DNA from: Mycobacterium interjectum
Lineage (GTDB): Bacteria; Actinomycetota; Actinomycetes; Mycobacteriales; Mycobacteriaceae
Assembly (NCBI GenBank): GCA_002102225.1
Contig: LQPB01000017.1
Coordinates: 62,001 to 126,000 of the forward strand
Length of the DNA stretch: 64,000 nt
Direction: 5' to 3'
The notes under the pieces were generated by a model. It did not search any database and was not told the origin of the DNA. It saw only the letters and a program-made list of their open reading frames with translations. How positions within the stretch are numbered: position 1 is the stretch's first letter; every line of letters starts with the position of its first letter. Made by a program: the position numbers and the translations under genes. Below are positions 9,397 through 17,904 of this stretch, piece by piece.

Positions 9397-10068
9397 CTAT
9401 ACCGGGTTGAACGACGAAATCAGCCATCTGCCATTAGCTTTCGTCAGGGTGACCGACACACTGCTGTTGGTGAACGTCGGCTCCGGCCGATCCTTGCTCT
9501 GGGTGCTCTGGTTGACGAACAGCAGCACCACGGCCGAGTCGGGATGCAGCTCCGATACCGCGGCCCGGAGGACCACCGCGGTGGTCTTCACCGCCTTCTG
9601 CTTGGCGGCCGGGGCGACGATCTGCTGGGTGAATTGGTCGTAGTAGGACAGGAAGTCGCCGGTCAAATGCGACTTCGCGGAGGAAAAGTCGCGGTCGAGC
9701 GTGTCCGGGGAATACGACAGCACCGCCACGGTCCCCTCGCTGGCGGCCGAGATCGCCGCCGTGGCGGCGCCCGCGTCGGTCGCCCGGTCGGGCCGGTAGG
9801 AGAACCAGTACAGCCCGCCGAGCAAGGCCAGCGACGCGACCACGAGCACCGCCAGCACAGCGGGGACAACCTTGCCCGTCGAACGCTTCTTCGCCTGCGC
9901 GGCGAACCGCTTCAGGCGGCCCGGCTCCTTGTCGTAGTCGACGGCGTCGATGCCTTCGGCGGACTCGGTGGCGGCCGGCTTTTCGGCGTCAACCGTTTCG
10001 TCGACCTCTGCGACCTCCGCGGTCTCGACCTCGGCGGTCTGCTGAGCCGATGTTTTGTCTGCGGTCAC
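9397..10068 (-). CDS. Mce-associated membrane protein, second of pair 1
   Basis: A 223-residue protein with an acidic, Ala/Glu/Thr-rich cytoplasmic N-terminus (about 1-65), one transmembrane helix near residues 69-90 (VVPAVLAVLVVASLALLGGL) and an extracytoplasmic domain. The latter has VAVLSYSPDTLDRDFSSAKS, a DFLSYYDQFTQQIVAPAAKQ-type stretch and the terminal WLISSFNPV typical of mycobacterial Mce-associated (Mas/OmamA-like) proteins, thought to stabilise Mce transporters. The GTG start overlaps the preceding stop (GTGA). It is homologous throughout the outer domain to 22728-23297, the second gene of the other pair. Confidence 0.85.
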   Translation of the reverse strand: MTADKTSAQQTAEVETAEVAEVDETVDAEKPAATESAEGIDAVDYDKEPGRLKRFAAQAKKRSTGKVVPAVLAVLVVASLALLGGLYWFSYRPDRATDAGAATAAISAASEGTVAVLSYSPDTLDRDFSSAKSHLTGDFLSYYDQFTQQIVAPAAKQKAVKTTAVVLRAAVSELHPDSAVVLLFVNQSTQSKDRPEPTFTNSSVSVTLTKANGRWLISSFNPV

Positions 10069-10988
10069 GGCACGAACTCGACTTTCGATATCTTGAGCTG
10101 GCCACCGTCACGCGCGACCGTCACGATCAGCCGATAGCTGCGCGGATCCTGCTTGGCGCCAGCCGCATTCGTGACCTCAGAGGTGGAGGCAACCAGTACC
10201 ACCGCCGAATCTTTGGTCATCGAACCCAATTCCACCGCCGCGGCTTGGACGGTGCCTTGCGAAACCACCTTCGACTGCTCCACCACCTTGGTGAAATCGT
10301 CCGCCATCTTCAGGAAGTCGTCCTTGAACGAGCCGGTGGAGTTCTCCAGGATGCGCTGCACCCCTTGCTTGGAGTTGTTGAAGTCCAGCGACGTCAGCGT
10401 CACGACGCCCTGCCGTGCCGCGGCGACGAATTCGGCCGCACGCTGACGCTGCTGGACGGCATCGCGATGCTCTTTGATCATGTAGCCGCTGCCGGCCAGC
10501 GCCCCGAGGATAACGAGGACCGCGAGGCTGGCGGCGAGGGTGGACCAGGTGGGGCGACGCACGCGCCCGGAGAGCCGGCGCCGCCGTGGCGCCGGCTGAG
10601 CCGCGTCGGCTTCGGCGTCCGCGACGGGCTCTTTCGTCTCGACGGTCTCCGCATCGTCCGTGGCCTCGGTGGCGTCGGCCTCCGGCTCGGACGCGGCGTC
10701 GGGCACCTCGGCCTCGACCGGTGCGGTCGTGTCCGGCTCGGCCGCTGCCGGGACTTCTGCGACGGCTTGCTCGGCGGCTTGTTGCTTGGCTTCGGCGAGT
10801 TCGGCCTCGCGGCGCAACTGGATGGCCCGGGCGCGGGCGCGCGCGGCGGCGGCAAGCGCCTCGGCCTCGTCGGCCTCTGCCTCGGCCTGTTCGGCCAGCG
10901 CCCGGATTTCGGCGGCAGTGCTTGGGGTTTCGTCCTCGTTCACCGGAACCGATTTTTCAGCGGCATTCTGGCGGGTGCCCCCACTCAC
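10065..10988 (-). CDS. Mce-associated membrane protein, first of pair 1
   Basis: A 307-residue single-pass protein: long Ala/Glu-rich N-terminal region (about 20-130, with predicted coiled-coil character around EQAEAEADEAEALAAAARAR), Arg-rich stop RRRRLSGRVRRP, a TM helix near residue 155 (LAASLAVLVILGALAGSGY), then an outer domain ending QLKISKVEFVP. The outer domain matches 21997-22731 closely (VKSxVxSK-type core, DSAVVLVA, final EFVP). GTG start at 10988 has no good ribosome site; a 13-codon TTG ORF (11026-10985) with AGAGGAG upstream ends in GTGA overlap with it, suggesting coupled translation or a different start. Confidence 0.83.
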   Translation of the reverse strand: MSGGTRQNAAEKSVPVNEDETPSTAAEIRALAEQAEAEADEAEALAAAARARARAIQLRREAELAEAKQQAAEQAVAEVPAAAEPDTTAPVEAEVPDAASEPEADATEATDDAETVETKEPVADAEADAAQPAPRRRRLSGRVRRPTWSTLAASLAVLVILGALAGSGYMIKEHRDAVQQRQRAAEFVAAARQGVVTLTSLDFNNSKQGVQRILENSTGSFKDDFLKMADDFTKVVEQSKVVSQGTVQAAAVELGSMTKDSAVVLVASTSEVTNAAGAKQDPRSYRLIVTVARDGGQLKISKVEFVP

Positions 10989-11285
10989 CGCTCACCAGCC
11001 CGAGAACGAGGCTGTTCCTGACTCAATGCCAAACTCCTCTACCCCTTGCCGTCGTGGCAAGTCTGCTTCCGGCCGTCGCCGATGGGCAACCCTACTCGGG
11101 CCACGCGCCGGCGCGCGAGCACTTGCGCCGATATTCTTTGCGCCGCGAATCCCGCGGAGACCAGGAGAGCCACGTTATCACCTTCTCCTGAGCGTTCCGC
11201 TCATTCCGCCGCAGCCTCGCTCTACAAACGCATAACAAGCTGTGGAAACGGGATTCTCGTATCGGGCATACGCAGTGCCCGCGGG
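10989..11285. other. Intergenic region with putative promoter of Mce-associated operon 1
   Basis: About 297 bp between the fadD stop and the Mce-associated operon. It contains no convincing protein gene. Two regulatory-looking segments are visible: the 11165-11179 repeat shared with the other Mce-associated operon, and GGAAACGGGATTCTC at 11244-11258, which contains one perfect ATTCTC half-site. A short TTG-initiated leader ORF precedes the 10988 start. Confidence 0.6.
11165..11179 (-). promoter_or_regulatory. Divergent copy of GAGAAT-N3-ATTCTC site, upstream of Mce-associated operon 1
   Basis: Read on the minus strand this is GATAACGTGGCTCTC, within TGATAACGTGGCTCTCCTG. The same 19-mer with one change (TGATAATGTGGCTCTCCTG) stands 28 bp upstream of the paralogous operon at 21997. 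It matches the window-wide 15-bp motif weakly (two mismatches per arm), but the shared context is strong evidence of a conserved regulatory element. Confidence 0.6.
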
Positions 11286-12698
11286 CTAACTCAGCAAGTC
11301 CTTGACTACCTTGCCGGTGGCGTTCAGCGGCAGTACGTCCAGAAACTGGACCGAACGCGGCACCTTGAAACCGGCCATGCGTTCGCGGCACCAACCGATC
11401 AATTCCTCAGCGCTGACAGGGTTTTTACTATCTATGCGCACTACGAAAGCCTTGCCCACCTGTCCGAGCCGCTCGTCGGGAACGCCGATGACCGCCGCCT
11501 GCGCCACCGCCGGGTGGTGCATCAGGAAGCCTTCGATCTCGGCGGGGTACGCGTTGAATCCGCCGACGATGAACATGTCCTTCTTGCGCCCGACGATGCG
11601 CAACCGGCCCGCGTCGTCCAGGTTGCCCAGGTCCCCGGTGTGCAGCCAGCCGTCGGCGTCGATCGCGTCGGCCGTGGCGACCGGGTCGTCGAGGTAGCCC
11701 TGCATGACGCCGTAGCCGCGGACCAACACCTCGCCGTCGTCGGCGATGCGCACCTCGACTCCCTCGCAGGGCAGGCCCGCGGTCGTAGCCACGTCCTCGA
11801 ACGAATCACCCGGTCGGGACAGGGTCACGTTGCCGGCCTCGGTGAGGCCGTATCCGGTCATCAGCGTCTGGAATGGCAATTCACCGTGGATGCGACGGAC
11901 CAGTTCGACGGGGATGTCGGCGGCGCCGGTCACGCCCGCCCGCAACGTCGACAGCTTGGCCTTGTCGCCGACCGTCAGCAACGAGTGGTACAGCGTCGGC
12001 GGTCCGGGCAGCATCGTGACGCCTTCGCGGTCGATGAGGTCCACCACCGTGTCGACGTCGAACACCGCGACGGGCAGCATCGTCGCGCCGCGCAGGAAGG
12101 ACGTGACGAGTCCGGCCTTCAGGCCAAACGTGTGGAAGTACGGGTTGATCTGCAGGTAGCGGTCGCCCTCACGCAGGTCCGCGAGCGTCGCCCATTCCTC
12201 GTACATGCGCAGCGTTTGAGCGTGATTCATCATCGCGCCCTTCGGGCGGCCCGTCGTGCCCGAGGTGAAGATGATGTCCGAGATGTCGGTGCCGTCCACC
12301 GCCCGCTCGAACGGTGAACCGCTGGAAAGGAACTCGGACTTCAGATCGATGACCGGTACCCCGGCGGGCGCGACGTAGTCCTGGCCCAAAAATCCCTTCT
12401 GCACCAGCACGGCCCCGGCGCCGCTGCGCGCGATGACGTCGCCCGCTTCCTCGGTCTTGAACCGGGTGTTCACCGGCACCAGCACGCCCCCCGCGGTGAG
12501 CAACCCGAATGCGGCGACTATCCACTCAACGGAGTTCGGTGCCCAGATCGCGATCCGATCACCCTTGTCGACGCCGAGGTTCGCGAAAGCTCCTGCAGCA
12601 CAACGGATCCGCTCGACAACTTCGGTGAATGTCAAGCGCAGCGGACCGTCAACGACCGCTTCCGCGTCGCCGAACCGGTCCGCCGCGCTCAAGACCAT
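11286..12698 (-). CDS. Acyl-CoA synthetase, FadD3-like
   Basis: An AMP-forming acyl-CoA ligase of about 470 residues. Visible: DIIFTSGTTGRPKGAMM (P-loop-like A3 motif), INPYFHTFGLKAG, TGAADIP, TGYGLTEAGN (A5), DGWLHTGDLGNLDDAGRL (A7), GRKKDMFIVGGFNAYPAEIE (A8) and the catalytic Lys in LPLNATGKVVKDLL (A10). The pattern INPYFHTFGLKAG...TMLPGPPTLYHSLL closely resembles FadD3, which activates the ring remnant of steroid catabolism, so a cyclic carboxylate substrate is plausible. The codons just before the ATG read TIPE, as in homologues, so translation may begin slightly upstream at a CTG. It follows the amidohydrolase by 37 bp. Confidence 0.9.
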   Translation of the reverse strand: MVLSAADRFGDAEAVVDGPLRLTFTEVVERIRCAAGAFANLGVDKGDRIAIWAPNSVEWIVAAFGLLTAGGVLVPVNTRFKTEEAGDVIARSGAGAVLVQKGFLGQDYVAPAGVPVIDLKSEFLSSGSPFERAVDGTDISDIIFTSGTTGRPKGAMMNHAQTLRMYEEWATLADLREGDRYLQINPYFHTFGLKAGLVTSFLRGATMLPVAVFDVDTVVDLIDREGVTMLPGPPTLYHSLLTVGDKAKLSTLRAGVTGAADIPVELVRRIHGELPFQTLMTGYGLTEAGNVTLSRPGDSFEDVATTAGLPCEGVEVRIADDGEVLVRGYGVMQGYLDDPVATADAIDADGWLHTGDLGNLDDAGRLRIVGRKKDMFIVGGFNAYPAEIEGFLMHHPAVAQAAVIGVPDERLGQVGKAFVVRIDSKNPVSAEELIGWCRERMAGFKVPRSVQFLDVLPLNATGKVVKDLLS

Positions 12699-12735
12699 CT
12701 CGGGGATGGTCCGCCAAGGACTGTTCAGGGTGCCG

Positions 12736-13926
12736 CTAGACCGTGACGAGCCGACCGAGGTTGCCGCCCATGATCTTTGCCTGGTCGTCGACGGACAGGT
12801 GCGACAGCGCGTTGACGTAGAAGGTCGGTTCGGCCAGCCCTTCCGGGTGCGGCCAGTCCGAGCCGTACAACACCCGATCCACCCCGACGAGGTTCACCAG
12901 ATCGTCGATGCCGTCCTCGAAGAACGGGCTGACGTGAATGCGGCTCTTGACCATCTCGACGGGATCGCTCGGGAAGACTTCCGGGGCCTTGCGGAAGACC
13001 TCGGCCAGGCCGTCGAGCAGCGGGGTCATCCACTTCGAGCCGGCCTCGACGATCGCGACCTTCAGCTTCGGGTGGCGGTAGAGCGCGCCGTGGATCACCC
13101 ACGAGCCCACCGCATCCTGGATCGGCCGCCACTCGTTGAGGATCCCCATCGCGTTGGTCTGGAACGGCAGCATCTCCTGTTCGGCGCCGTCCCACTCGGA
13201 CGTGTAGCGGGAGTAGCCGCTGTCACTCGAGTGCATGCCGACCAGCACGTCGTGCTCGACGACCCGCTCCCAGAACGGGTCGAACTCGGGCACCGCGAAC
13301 GACCGGGGACCGCGGAAGCCGGGCACGGGAGCCGGGCGGATCAGGATGCACCGCGCGCCTCGCTTGACCGCCCACTCCAGCTCCTCGATCGCCTTCTCGA
13401 CGATCGGCAGGGTGATGACCGGCGTGGTGAAGATCCGGTTCTGGTAGTTGAAGCCCCAGACCTCATCGAGCCATTCGTTCAGCGCGTGGATCAGGACGTG
13501 GATGGCGACCGGGTCGTCGCGCAGCCGCTCCTCGAGCAGGCTGGCCAGCGTCGGGAACATCAGGGTGCGGTCCAGACCCAGCTCGTTCATCTTCTCCAGG
13601 CGCGGGCCGGGCTCGAAGAACGCCGGGATCGCGCGCATCGGCTCACCGAACAGCTCGCGCTTGCTCTTGCCGTCCGGGTTGCCGTACTTGAAGTACTCCT
13701 CCCAGGCGCCCGGCCGGGCGACGACCTCGAAGGTCGGGTTGGGAATGTAGTTGCTGATGTGGCCGCGGATCGCGATCTTGGTGCGCCCATTGACCTGCAC
13801 GTACTGGACGAAGTCCTTGTACTCCTTGGGCAGGAACTTGGTCAGCGCCTCCGGCGGCTCGTAGAGATGGTTATCCGCGTCAAAGATCGGAAACGGGACG
13901 TCCTCCCGGTGCGACAACTGGCCCAT
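12736..13926 (-). CDS. Amidohydrolase_2 (ACMSD-like) family protein
   Basis: A 396-residue metal-dependent TIM-barrel hydrolase/decarboxylase. Metal-site residues are intact: FDADNHLYEPP (D-x-H), LVGMHSSDSGYS (His), IVEAGSKW (Glu) and YGSDWPHPEG (Asp). Members decarboxylate or hydrolyse cyclic or aromatic carboxylates; in mycobacteria many cluster with lipid genes and have no known substrate. It is the first gene of the operon with the FadD3-like ligase, with GAAGGAGG before the ATG. A perfect GAGAAT-type palindrome sits 22 bp upstream of the start. Confidence 0.87.
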   Translation of the reverse strand: MGQLSHREDVPFPIFDADNHLYEPPEALTKFLPKEYKDFVQYVQVNGRTKIAIRGHISNYIPNPTFEVVARPGAWEEYFKYGNPDGKSKRELFGEPMRAIPAFFEPGPRLEKMNELGLDRTLMFPTLASLLEERLRDDPVAIHVLIHALNEWLDEVWGFNYQNRIFTTPVITLPIVEKAIEELEWAVKRGARCILIRPAPVPGFRGPRSFAVPEFDPFWERVVEHDVLVGMHSSDSGYSRYTSEWDGAEQEMLPFQTNAMGILNEWRPIQDAVGSWVIHGALYRHPKLKVAIVEAGSKWMTPLLDGLAEVFRKAPEVFPSDPVEMVKSRIHVSPFFEDGIDDLVNLVGVDRVLYGSDWPHPEGLAEPTFYVNALSHLSVDDQAKIMGGNLGRLVTV

Positions 13927-13948
13927 GAAATCCTCCTTCGCAATTTAC

Positions 13949-13963
13949 GAGAATACTATTCTC
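13949..13963. promoter_or_regulatory. Perfect GAGAAT-N3-ATTCTC palindrome
   Basis: GAGAATACTATTCTC, a 7-1-7 perfect inverted repeat, 22 bp upstream of the amidohydrolase start at 13926. On the coding strand it contains TATTCT, which also fits a mycobacterial -10 hexamer, so it may be an operator lying over the promoter. It is the best copy of a motif seen before many genes in this window. Confidence 0.75.
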
Positions 13964-14017
13964 TACCGGCCGCCGGCCGCAACGTGCCCCCCGCCTGCGG
14001 GGCCCAGTGCGCGACTG

Positions 14018-14440
14018 TCAGCAGGTCGCGACGATTTTGAACGTCGCGGAGGCCGCCTCGCCCGGCTTGTCGGTCTTGTAGCCGTTGGCCGTGCCGGTGA
14101 TCGTGAATTTGTCGCCGCTGAGGCTCATGTCCGCGTTGCCGCCGTCATGGGCCGAGTACATGCCGGAGAAGCCGCCCAGATTTTGGATACGGACCGACTC
14201 GGCGGTGAGCGGCTCCGCTCGTTGATCGATCACCACCTTGGCGCCGGCGAAATCGCCGCCGATCTCGATCGTTCGGTACCACTCCAACTGGCTGCACTTG
14301 ACCACATGGATGTTCGCGTCGTTTCCGTTGACGGTCACCGACGCCGTGCTGGAGATGGGGGTTTGCGGCTTTGGACTGCACGCGCCGAGGCCCGCCACGG
14401 CCAGCGCCACGGCCGTGGCGGCCACGATTCGGTTACGCAC
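14018..14440 (-). CDS. LpqH (19-kDa antigen) family lipoprotein
   Basis: A 140-residue secreted lipoprotein. Start is GTG at 14440 (VRNRIVAATAVALAVAGLG) with GAGG seven bases upstream. The signal peptide ends in the lipobox LGAC, giving a lipidated Cys near residue 20. The mature domain starts SPKPQTP and has the family features TASVTVNG, an internal Cys (VVKCSQ) paired with the C-terminal VATC, and MSLSGDKFTITGTANG. LpqH-type proteins are cell-envelope lipoproteins. A GAGAAT-type site lies about 43 bp upstream, shared with the divergent crotonase gene. Confidence 0.86.
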   Translation of the reverse strand: MRNRIVAATAVALAVAGLGACSPKPQTPISSTASVTVNGNDANIHVVKCSQLEWYRTIEIGGDFAGAKVVIDQRAEPLTAESVRIQNLGGFSGMYSAHDGGNADMSLSGDKFTITGTANGYKTDKPGEAASATFKIVATC

Positions 14441-14482
14441 GGGCGACCTCGATCCTCGGTGACGAACTTCTGGACCTGCTGC

Positions 14483-14497
14483 GATGATGTTATTCTC
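14483..14497. promoter_or_regulatory. GAGAAT-N3-ATTCTC-type site between divergent genes
   Basis: GATGATGTTATTCTC on the plus strand, with one perfect and one 4/6 half-site. An extra GAGAAT half-site follows at 14505-14510. The element is 42 bp upstream of the lipoprotein start (14440) and 61 bp upstream of the crotonase start (14559), so one site could serve both. Confidence 0.55.
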
Positions 14498-14558
14498 CCC
14501 GAAAGAGAATGCCAATATCGGTATTTCGCGGCTTTTTCATTCCCTGGAGCGATGACGC

Positions 14559-15317
14559 ATGGTGGACCTCGAGTACAGCCCTGCTCTCGAAGGCGGGCTG
14601 GCGGTGCTCACCATCGATCGCCCGCATGCACGCAATGCCATCGCGCTGGACACCATGGAGCAGCTGGAGAAGGCGATCGATGCCGCGGCGGGGGCGCGGG
14701 CCCTGGTCGTCAAGGGCGCGGGCGACCGGGCGTTCGTCTCGGGCGGTGATCTCAAGGAATTGAGCGCGCTGCGCACCGAGGAGGACGCCGCTGCCATGGC
14801 CAGGCGGATGCGGTCCATCTGCGATCAGCTGGCGGCGTTTCCGGCGCCGGTCATCGCGGCCCTGAACGGCCACGCGTTCGGCGGCGGCGCCGAGTTCGCC
14901 GTCGCCGCCGACATCCGGGTGGCCGCCGACGACGTCAAGATCGCCTTCAATCAGGTGACGCTGGAGATCATGCCCGCCTGGGGCGGCGCCGAACGGCTGG
15001 CCGCGATCGTCGGCAAGAGCAAGGCACTGCTCCTGGCGGGCGCGGGAACCGCGCTCGATGCCGCGGAGGCGCAGCGGATTGGCCTGGTGGATCTGGTATT
15101 TCCGCGCGCCTCGTTCGAGGAGGGCTGGCGGTCGGTCGCCATGTCGCTGGCCCGCCACCCGGCGGCCGAGATAAAACGGGTAATCAGCGGCGTTTCCCCT
15201 GATGAAGCGATAGCATCCTTTGCACGGCTGTGGGTTGCCGACGCCCACTGGCAGGCCGCAGAGCGGGTGATGAACCGCACCGCCAGTCCGCGCCCGGCAG
15301 CCGAAGGAGCGATATGA
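14559..15317 (+). CDS. Enoyl-CoA hydratase/isomerase (crotonase) family protein
   Basis: A 252-residue crotonase: LTIDRPHARNAIALDTM at the N-terminus, oxyanion-hole segments FVSGGDLKELS (~residue 65) and LNGHAFGGGAEFAVAADI (~105), and ITLEIMPAWGG-like VTLEIMPAWGGAERL. The position after GGGAE where canonical hydratases carry catalytic Glu is not clearly conserved, so the reaction (hydratase, isomerase or hydrolase) is open. GGAG precedes the ATG. The stop overlaps the start of the secreted-protein gene (ATGA), an unusual pairing of an acyl-CoA enzyme with an exported protein. Confidence 0.88.
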   Translation: MVDLEYSPALEGGLAVLTIDRPHARNAIALDTMEQLEKAIDAAAGARALVVKGAGDRAFVSGGDLKELSALRTEEDAAAMARRMRSICDQLAAFPAPVIAALNGHAFGGGAEFAVAADIRVAADDVKIAFNQVTLEIMPAWGGAERLAAIVGKSKALLLAGAGTALDAAEAQRIGLVDLVFPRASFEEGWRSVAMSLARHPAAEIKRVISGVSPDEAIASFARLWVADAHWQAAERVMNRTASPRPAAEGAI

Positions 15318-15739
15318 CCAGCACCGCGAAGAGACTGTTGGGCGTTGGCGCGGCGATCTTGATGGCGCTGACGGGCCTGCTCGTCAGCACCGCCCGCGCG
15401 CATGCCGACCCGGTCTGGCACCAGGTGGTGTACATCGTCTCGTCCAGGAGCCCGGCCTATGTCGACATCTTCTACCAAGATCAGGACCCGACGGTCTTCT
15501 CCGACTACAGCCACAACCCGTACGCGTTCACCCCGCAGGTCCACGCCGATGTCGGCCCCGGTAAGCCGTGGGTGCAACCGGTGAACCTGTTGAACCCGGA
15601 TCAGTGGGCGATGGTCACGGTCACGACCGGGCGCGAACCGGGGGACCCCGGCATTCAATGCGACCTGTCGGTCGACGGCAAGGTCGTGGTGTCCAAGGTT
15701 GGACCCAAGGGCGCGCTCTGTTCGCTGCGAACCTGGTGA
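15314..15739 (+). CDS. Small secreted protein, MmpS-like C-terminal outline
   Basis: A 141-residue exported protein. The signal peptide MTSTAKRLLGVGAAILMALT... ends near STARAHA-DP. The mature part has two Cys (IQCDLSVDG and ALCSLRTW) expected to form a disulfide, and the stretch GDPGIQCDLSVDGKVVVSK resembles the beta-sandwich end of MmpS-type proteins, but without a persistent membrane anchor. It is translationally coupled to the crotonase (ATGA overlap). Its last 85 bp overlap the end of the convergent TetR gene. Confidence 0.75.
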   Translation: MTSTAKRLLGVGAAILMALTGLLVSTARAHADPVWHQVVYIVSSRSPAYVDIFYQDQDPTVFSDYSHNPYAFTPQVHADVGPGKPWVQPVNLLNPDQWAMVTVTTGREPGDPGIQCDLSVDGKVVVSKVGPKGALCSLRTW

Positions 15740-16365
15740 ACCACCCAGGTGGCCGGTATCCCCGCAACGGGCTGCGGCTCGCCTTCCAGCCGGCGCAGGT
15801 AAGTCTCGACCAGCTCCAAGGTTTCGGCGTGCCCGCCGGATATGCCCACCGCCTGCTCGAGGACCAAGAACCGCGACAGGCTGGTCATCAGGACCGTCCA
15901 CACCACCGGCGGTACGTCCTCGCTCTCGGCGCCGTAACGCTGCAGGGCGGCGGCCACCACCTGGCGCTGTTCCTCACGGAAGCGTTCCGCGTAGTAAGCG
16001 ATCTCGGCTCGCATCTCCTTGCGATGGTTGGCCAGCGCCATGAACTCCATCGAGATTCGGGTGAAACCGGGATCGGTGCCGAACCTCCACAACGCCCACA
16101 GCGGCTGGGGGCATTGCAGGGCTCGCGCCTGCGCCTGCAGACCTTCCTCGGCGCGGCGGCGGAAGACCTCGAGGAACAGCTCGTCCATGGTGCGGAAGTA
16201 GTAGTGCACCAGTTGGGGTTTCAGCCCCGCCCGGCTGGCAAGCCGGCGCGAGGTCACGGCGGCATAGCCCTCTTCGAGCATCAGCTGCTCGGCCGCGTCG
16301 AGCAGCAGGCCGCGGTTCTTCGCGTCCGGCGCCCCGATCCGGCGGGCCACGGAAGCTGGTGTCAT
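15655..16365 (-). CDS. TetR-family transcriptional regulator
   Basis: A 236-residue TetR repressor. The HTH (about residues 20-65) is LLLDAAEQLMLEEGYAAVTS...LASRAGLKPQLVHYYFRTMDEL. The start ATG at 16365 (MTPASVARRIG) has GGAG at good distance and is preferred to the ATG at 16380. The C-terminal ~28 residues (HQVRSEQSAPLGPTL... onward) run into the convergent secreted-protein gene, so this tail is a likely extension after loss of an earlier stop. It is divergent from a P450 gene; the palindrome at 16489-16503 lies between them and is the obvious operator. Confidence 0.88.
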   Translation of the reverse strand: MTPASVARRIGAPDAKNRGLLLDAAEQLMLEEGYAAVTSRRLASRAGLKPQLVHYYFRTMDELFLEVFRRRAEEGLQAQARALQCPQPLWALWRFGTDPGFTRISMEFMALANHRKEMRAEIAYYAERFREEQRQVVAAALQRYGAESEDVPPVVWTVLMTSLSRFLVLEQAVGISGGHAETLELVETYLRRLEGEPQPVAGIPATWVVHQVRSEQSAPLGPTLDTTTLPSTDRSH

Positions 16366-16488
16366 GCCTTGACTCCACACTCTCGACGCACTCGCGACAT
16401 CCCGGTGTCGACCATGCCTGATCGTAGCCAGATCGTGGCGCCTGCCATGCGCCGCGATCTTGACCCTGACAATACCGCCATGCTAAGC

Positions 16489-16503
16489 AAGTGCTCAGCA
16501 CTT
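16489..16503. promoter_or_regulatory. Putative TetR operator (AAGTGCT-C-AGCACTT)
   Basis: Perfect 7-1-7 palindrome AAGTGCTCAGCACTT, immediately preceded by a smaller one, TGCTAAGCA (16481-16489). It lies between the divergent TetR (start 16365) and P450 (start 16594), about 90 bp before the P450 ATG, and is the best candidate for the binding site of that TetR protein. Confidence 0.65.
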
Positions 16504-16593
16504 TGTGGATAATGGACATCTGACTCGGGCGGGCGCAAAGTCTCGCCGCTGACTCGTCATTCGGCCGAGACCCGCCCTTGGAGGCACCAGGAC

Positions 16594-17868
16594 ATGAGCA
16601 ACTTCGACACGATCGACTTCTTCACCGATCAATCGCTGGTGCCCGACCCCCACCCCTACTTCGACTACCTGCGCAGCCAGAATCCGGTGCTGCGGCTGCC
16701 GCACCATGGGGTCGTCGCGGTCACCGGTTACGAAGAGGCCACCGAGGTGTACAAGGATCCCGACACCTTCTCGAACATCGTCGCGCTCGGCGGGCCGTTT
16801 CCCCCGCTGCCATTCCAGCCCGAGGGCGACGACATCAGCCCGCAGATCGACGAGCACCGCAGCTACTTCCCGATGAACGAGCACATGGTGACTATGGACC
16901 CGCCGGACCACACCAAGGCCCGGTCGGTGCTGGCCAAGCTGCTCACCCCGAGTCGGCTCAAGCAGAACGAGGAGTTCATGTGGCGCCTCGCCGACCGCCA
17001 GCTCGACGAGTTTCTGGTCAACGGCGAGTGCGAGTTCATCAGCGAATACTCAAAGCCGTTCGCCACCTTGGTGATTGCCGATTTGCTCGGCGTCCCGGAG
17101 GAGGACCACAAGGAGTTCCGCGTGGTGTTGGGCGCCGACCGCCCCGACGCGCGGGTGGGCGCCCTCGACCATGAGAGCGTCGGCGTCAACCCGCTGGAAT
17201 GGCTCGACGACAAGTTCTGCTCCTACATCGAGGACCGCCGGCGCGCACCGCGCAACGACGTCCTGACCTCCCTTGCCACCGCGAAATACCCGGACGGGTC
17301 CACACCCGAAGTCATCGAGGTGGTCCGTTCCGCCACCTTCCTTTTCGCCGCCGGGCAGGAAACCACCGCCAAGCTGCTCAGTGCCGCGCTGCAGGTGATC
17401 GGCGACCGGCCGGACATCCAGCAACAGCTGCGCGATGATCGCAGCCTCATCCCCGGGTTCATCGAGGAATCGCTGCGGATGCACAGTCCGGTGAAAAGCG
17501 ACTCCCGCCTGGCCCGCAAGGCCACCACGGTCGGCGGCGTCGACATCCCCGCCGGCACGGTCGTCATGGTGCTGCCGGGCGCGGCCAACCGCGACCCGCG
17601 CCGGTTCGACAACCCGCACGAGTTCAACCTCCGCCGCAAGAACGTGCGCGAGCACATGGCGTTCGCGCGCGGCGTGCACTCGTGCCCGGGCGGGCCGCTC
17701 GCCCGGGTGGAGGGCCGCGTGTCCATCGAACGCATCCTGGACCGAATGGGCGATATCAAGATCAACGACGTCAAACACGGGCCGGCCGACGACCGGCGAT
17801 ACACCTACGAGCCGACGTACATCCTGCGCGGGCTCAGCGAACTGCACCTAACCTTCACGCCGAAGTAA
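16594..17868 (+). CDS. Cytochrome P450
   Basis: A 424-residue bacterial class I P450. Visible: I-helix FLFAAGQETTAKLL (acid-alcohol pair ET), K-helix EESLRMHSPV (ExxR), and the haem-binding segment AFARGVHSCPGGPLAR with ligand Cys364. The N-terminal MSNFDTIDFFTDQ and GPFPPLPFQPEGDDI are shared with the P450 at 58392-59663, so the two are close relatives of one family (subfamily not assigned). GGAGG stands upstream of the ATG. No ferredoxin gene is adjacent, so it must borrow one from elsewhere, for example those at 38664, 51760, 57702 or 58195. It is probably controlled by the divergent TetR. Confidence 0.93.
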   Translation: MSNFDTIDFFTDQSLVPDPHPYFDYLRSQNPVLRLPHHGVVAVTGYEEATEVYKDPDTFSNIVALGGPFPPLPFQPEGDDISPQIDEHRSYFPMNEHMVTMDPPDHTKARSVLAKLLTPSRLKQNEEFMWRLADRQLDEFLVNGECEFISEYSKPFATLVIADLLGVPEEDHKEFRVVLGADRPDARVGALDHESVGVNPLEWLDDKFCSYIEDRRRAPRNDVLTSLATAKYPDGSTPEVIEVVRSATFLFAAGQETTAKLLSAALQVIGDRPDIQQQLRDDRSLIPGFIEESLRMHSPVKSDSRLARKATTVGGVDIPAGTVVMVLPGAANRDPRRFDNPHEFNLRRKNVREHMAFARGVHSCPGGPLARVEGRVSIERILDRMGDIKINDVKHGPADDRRYTYEPTYILRGLSELHLTFTPK

Positions 17869-17904
17869 CGGGGTCCCCGCGTCCAGCGCGTTGACATTTC
17901 CGCA

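Noticed and set aside
11092..11394. 100-codon minus-strand frame between fadD and the Mce-associated operon
   Set aside because: Overlaps the fadD 3' end, with Arg/Cys-rich random-looking composition and no homology that I recognise.
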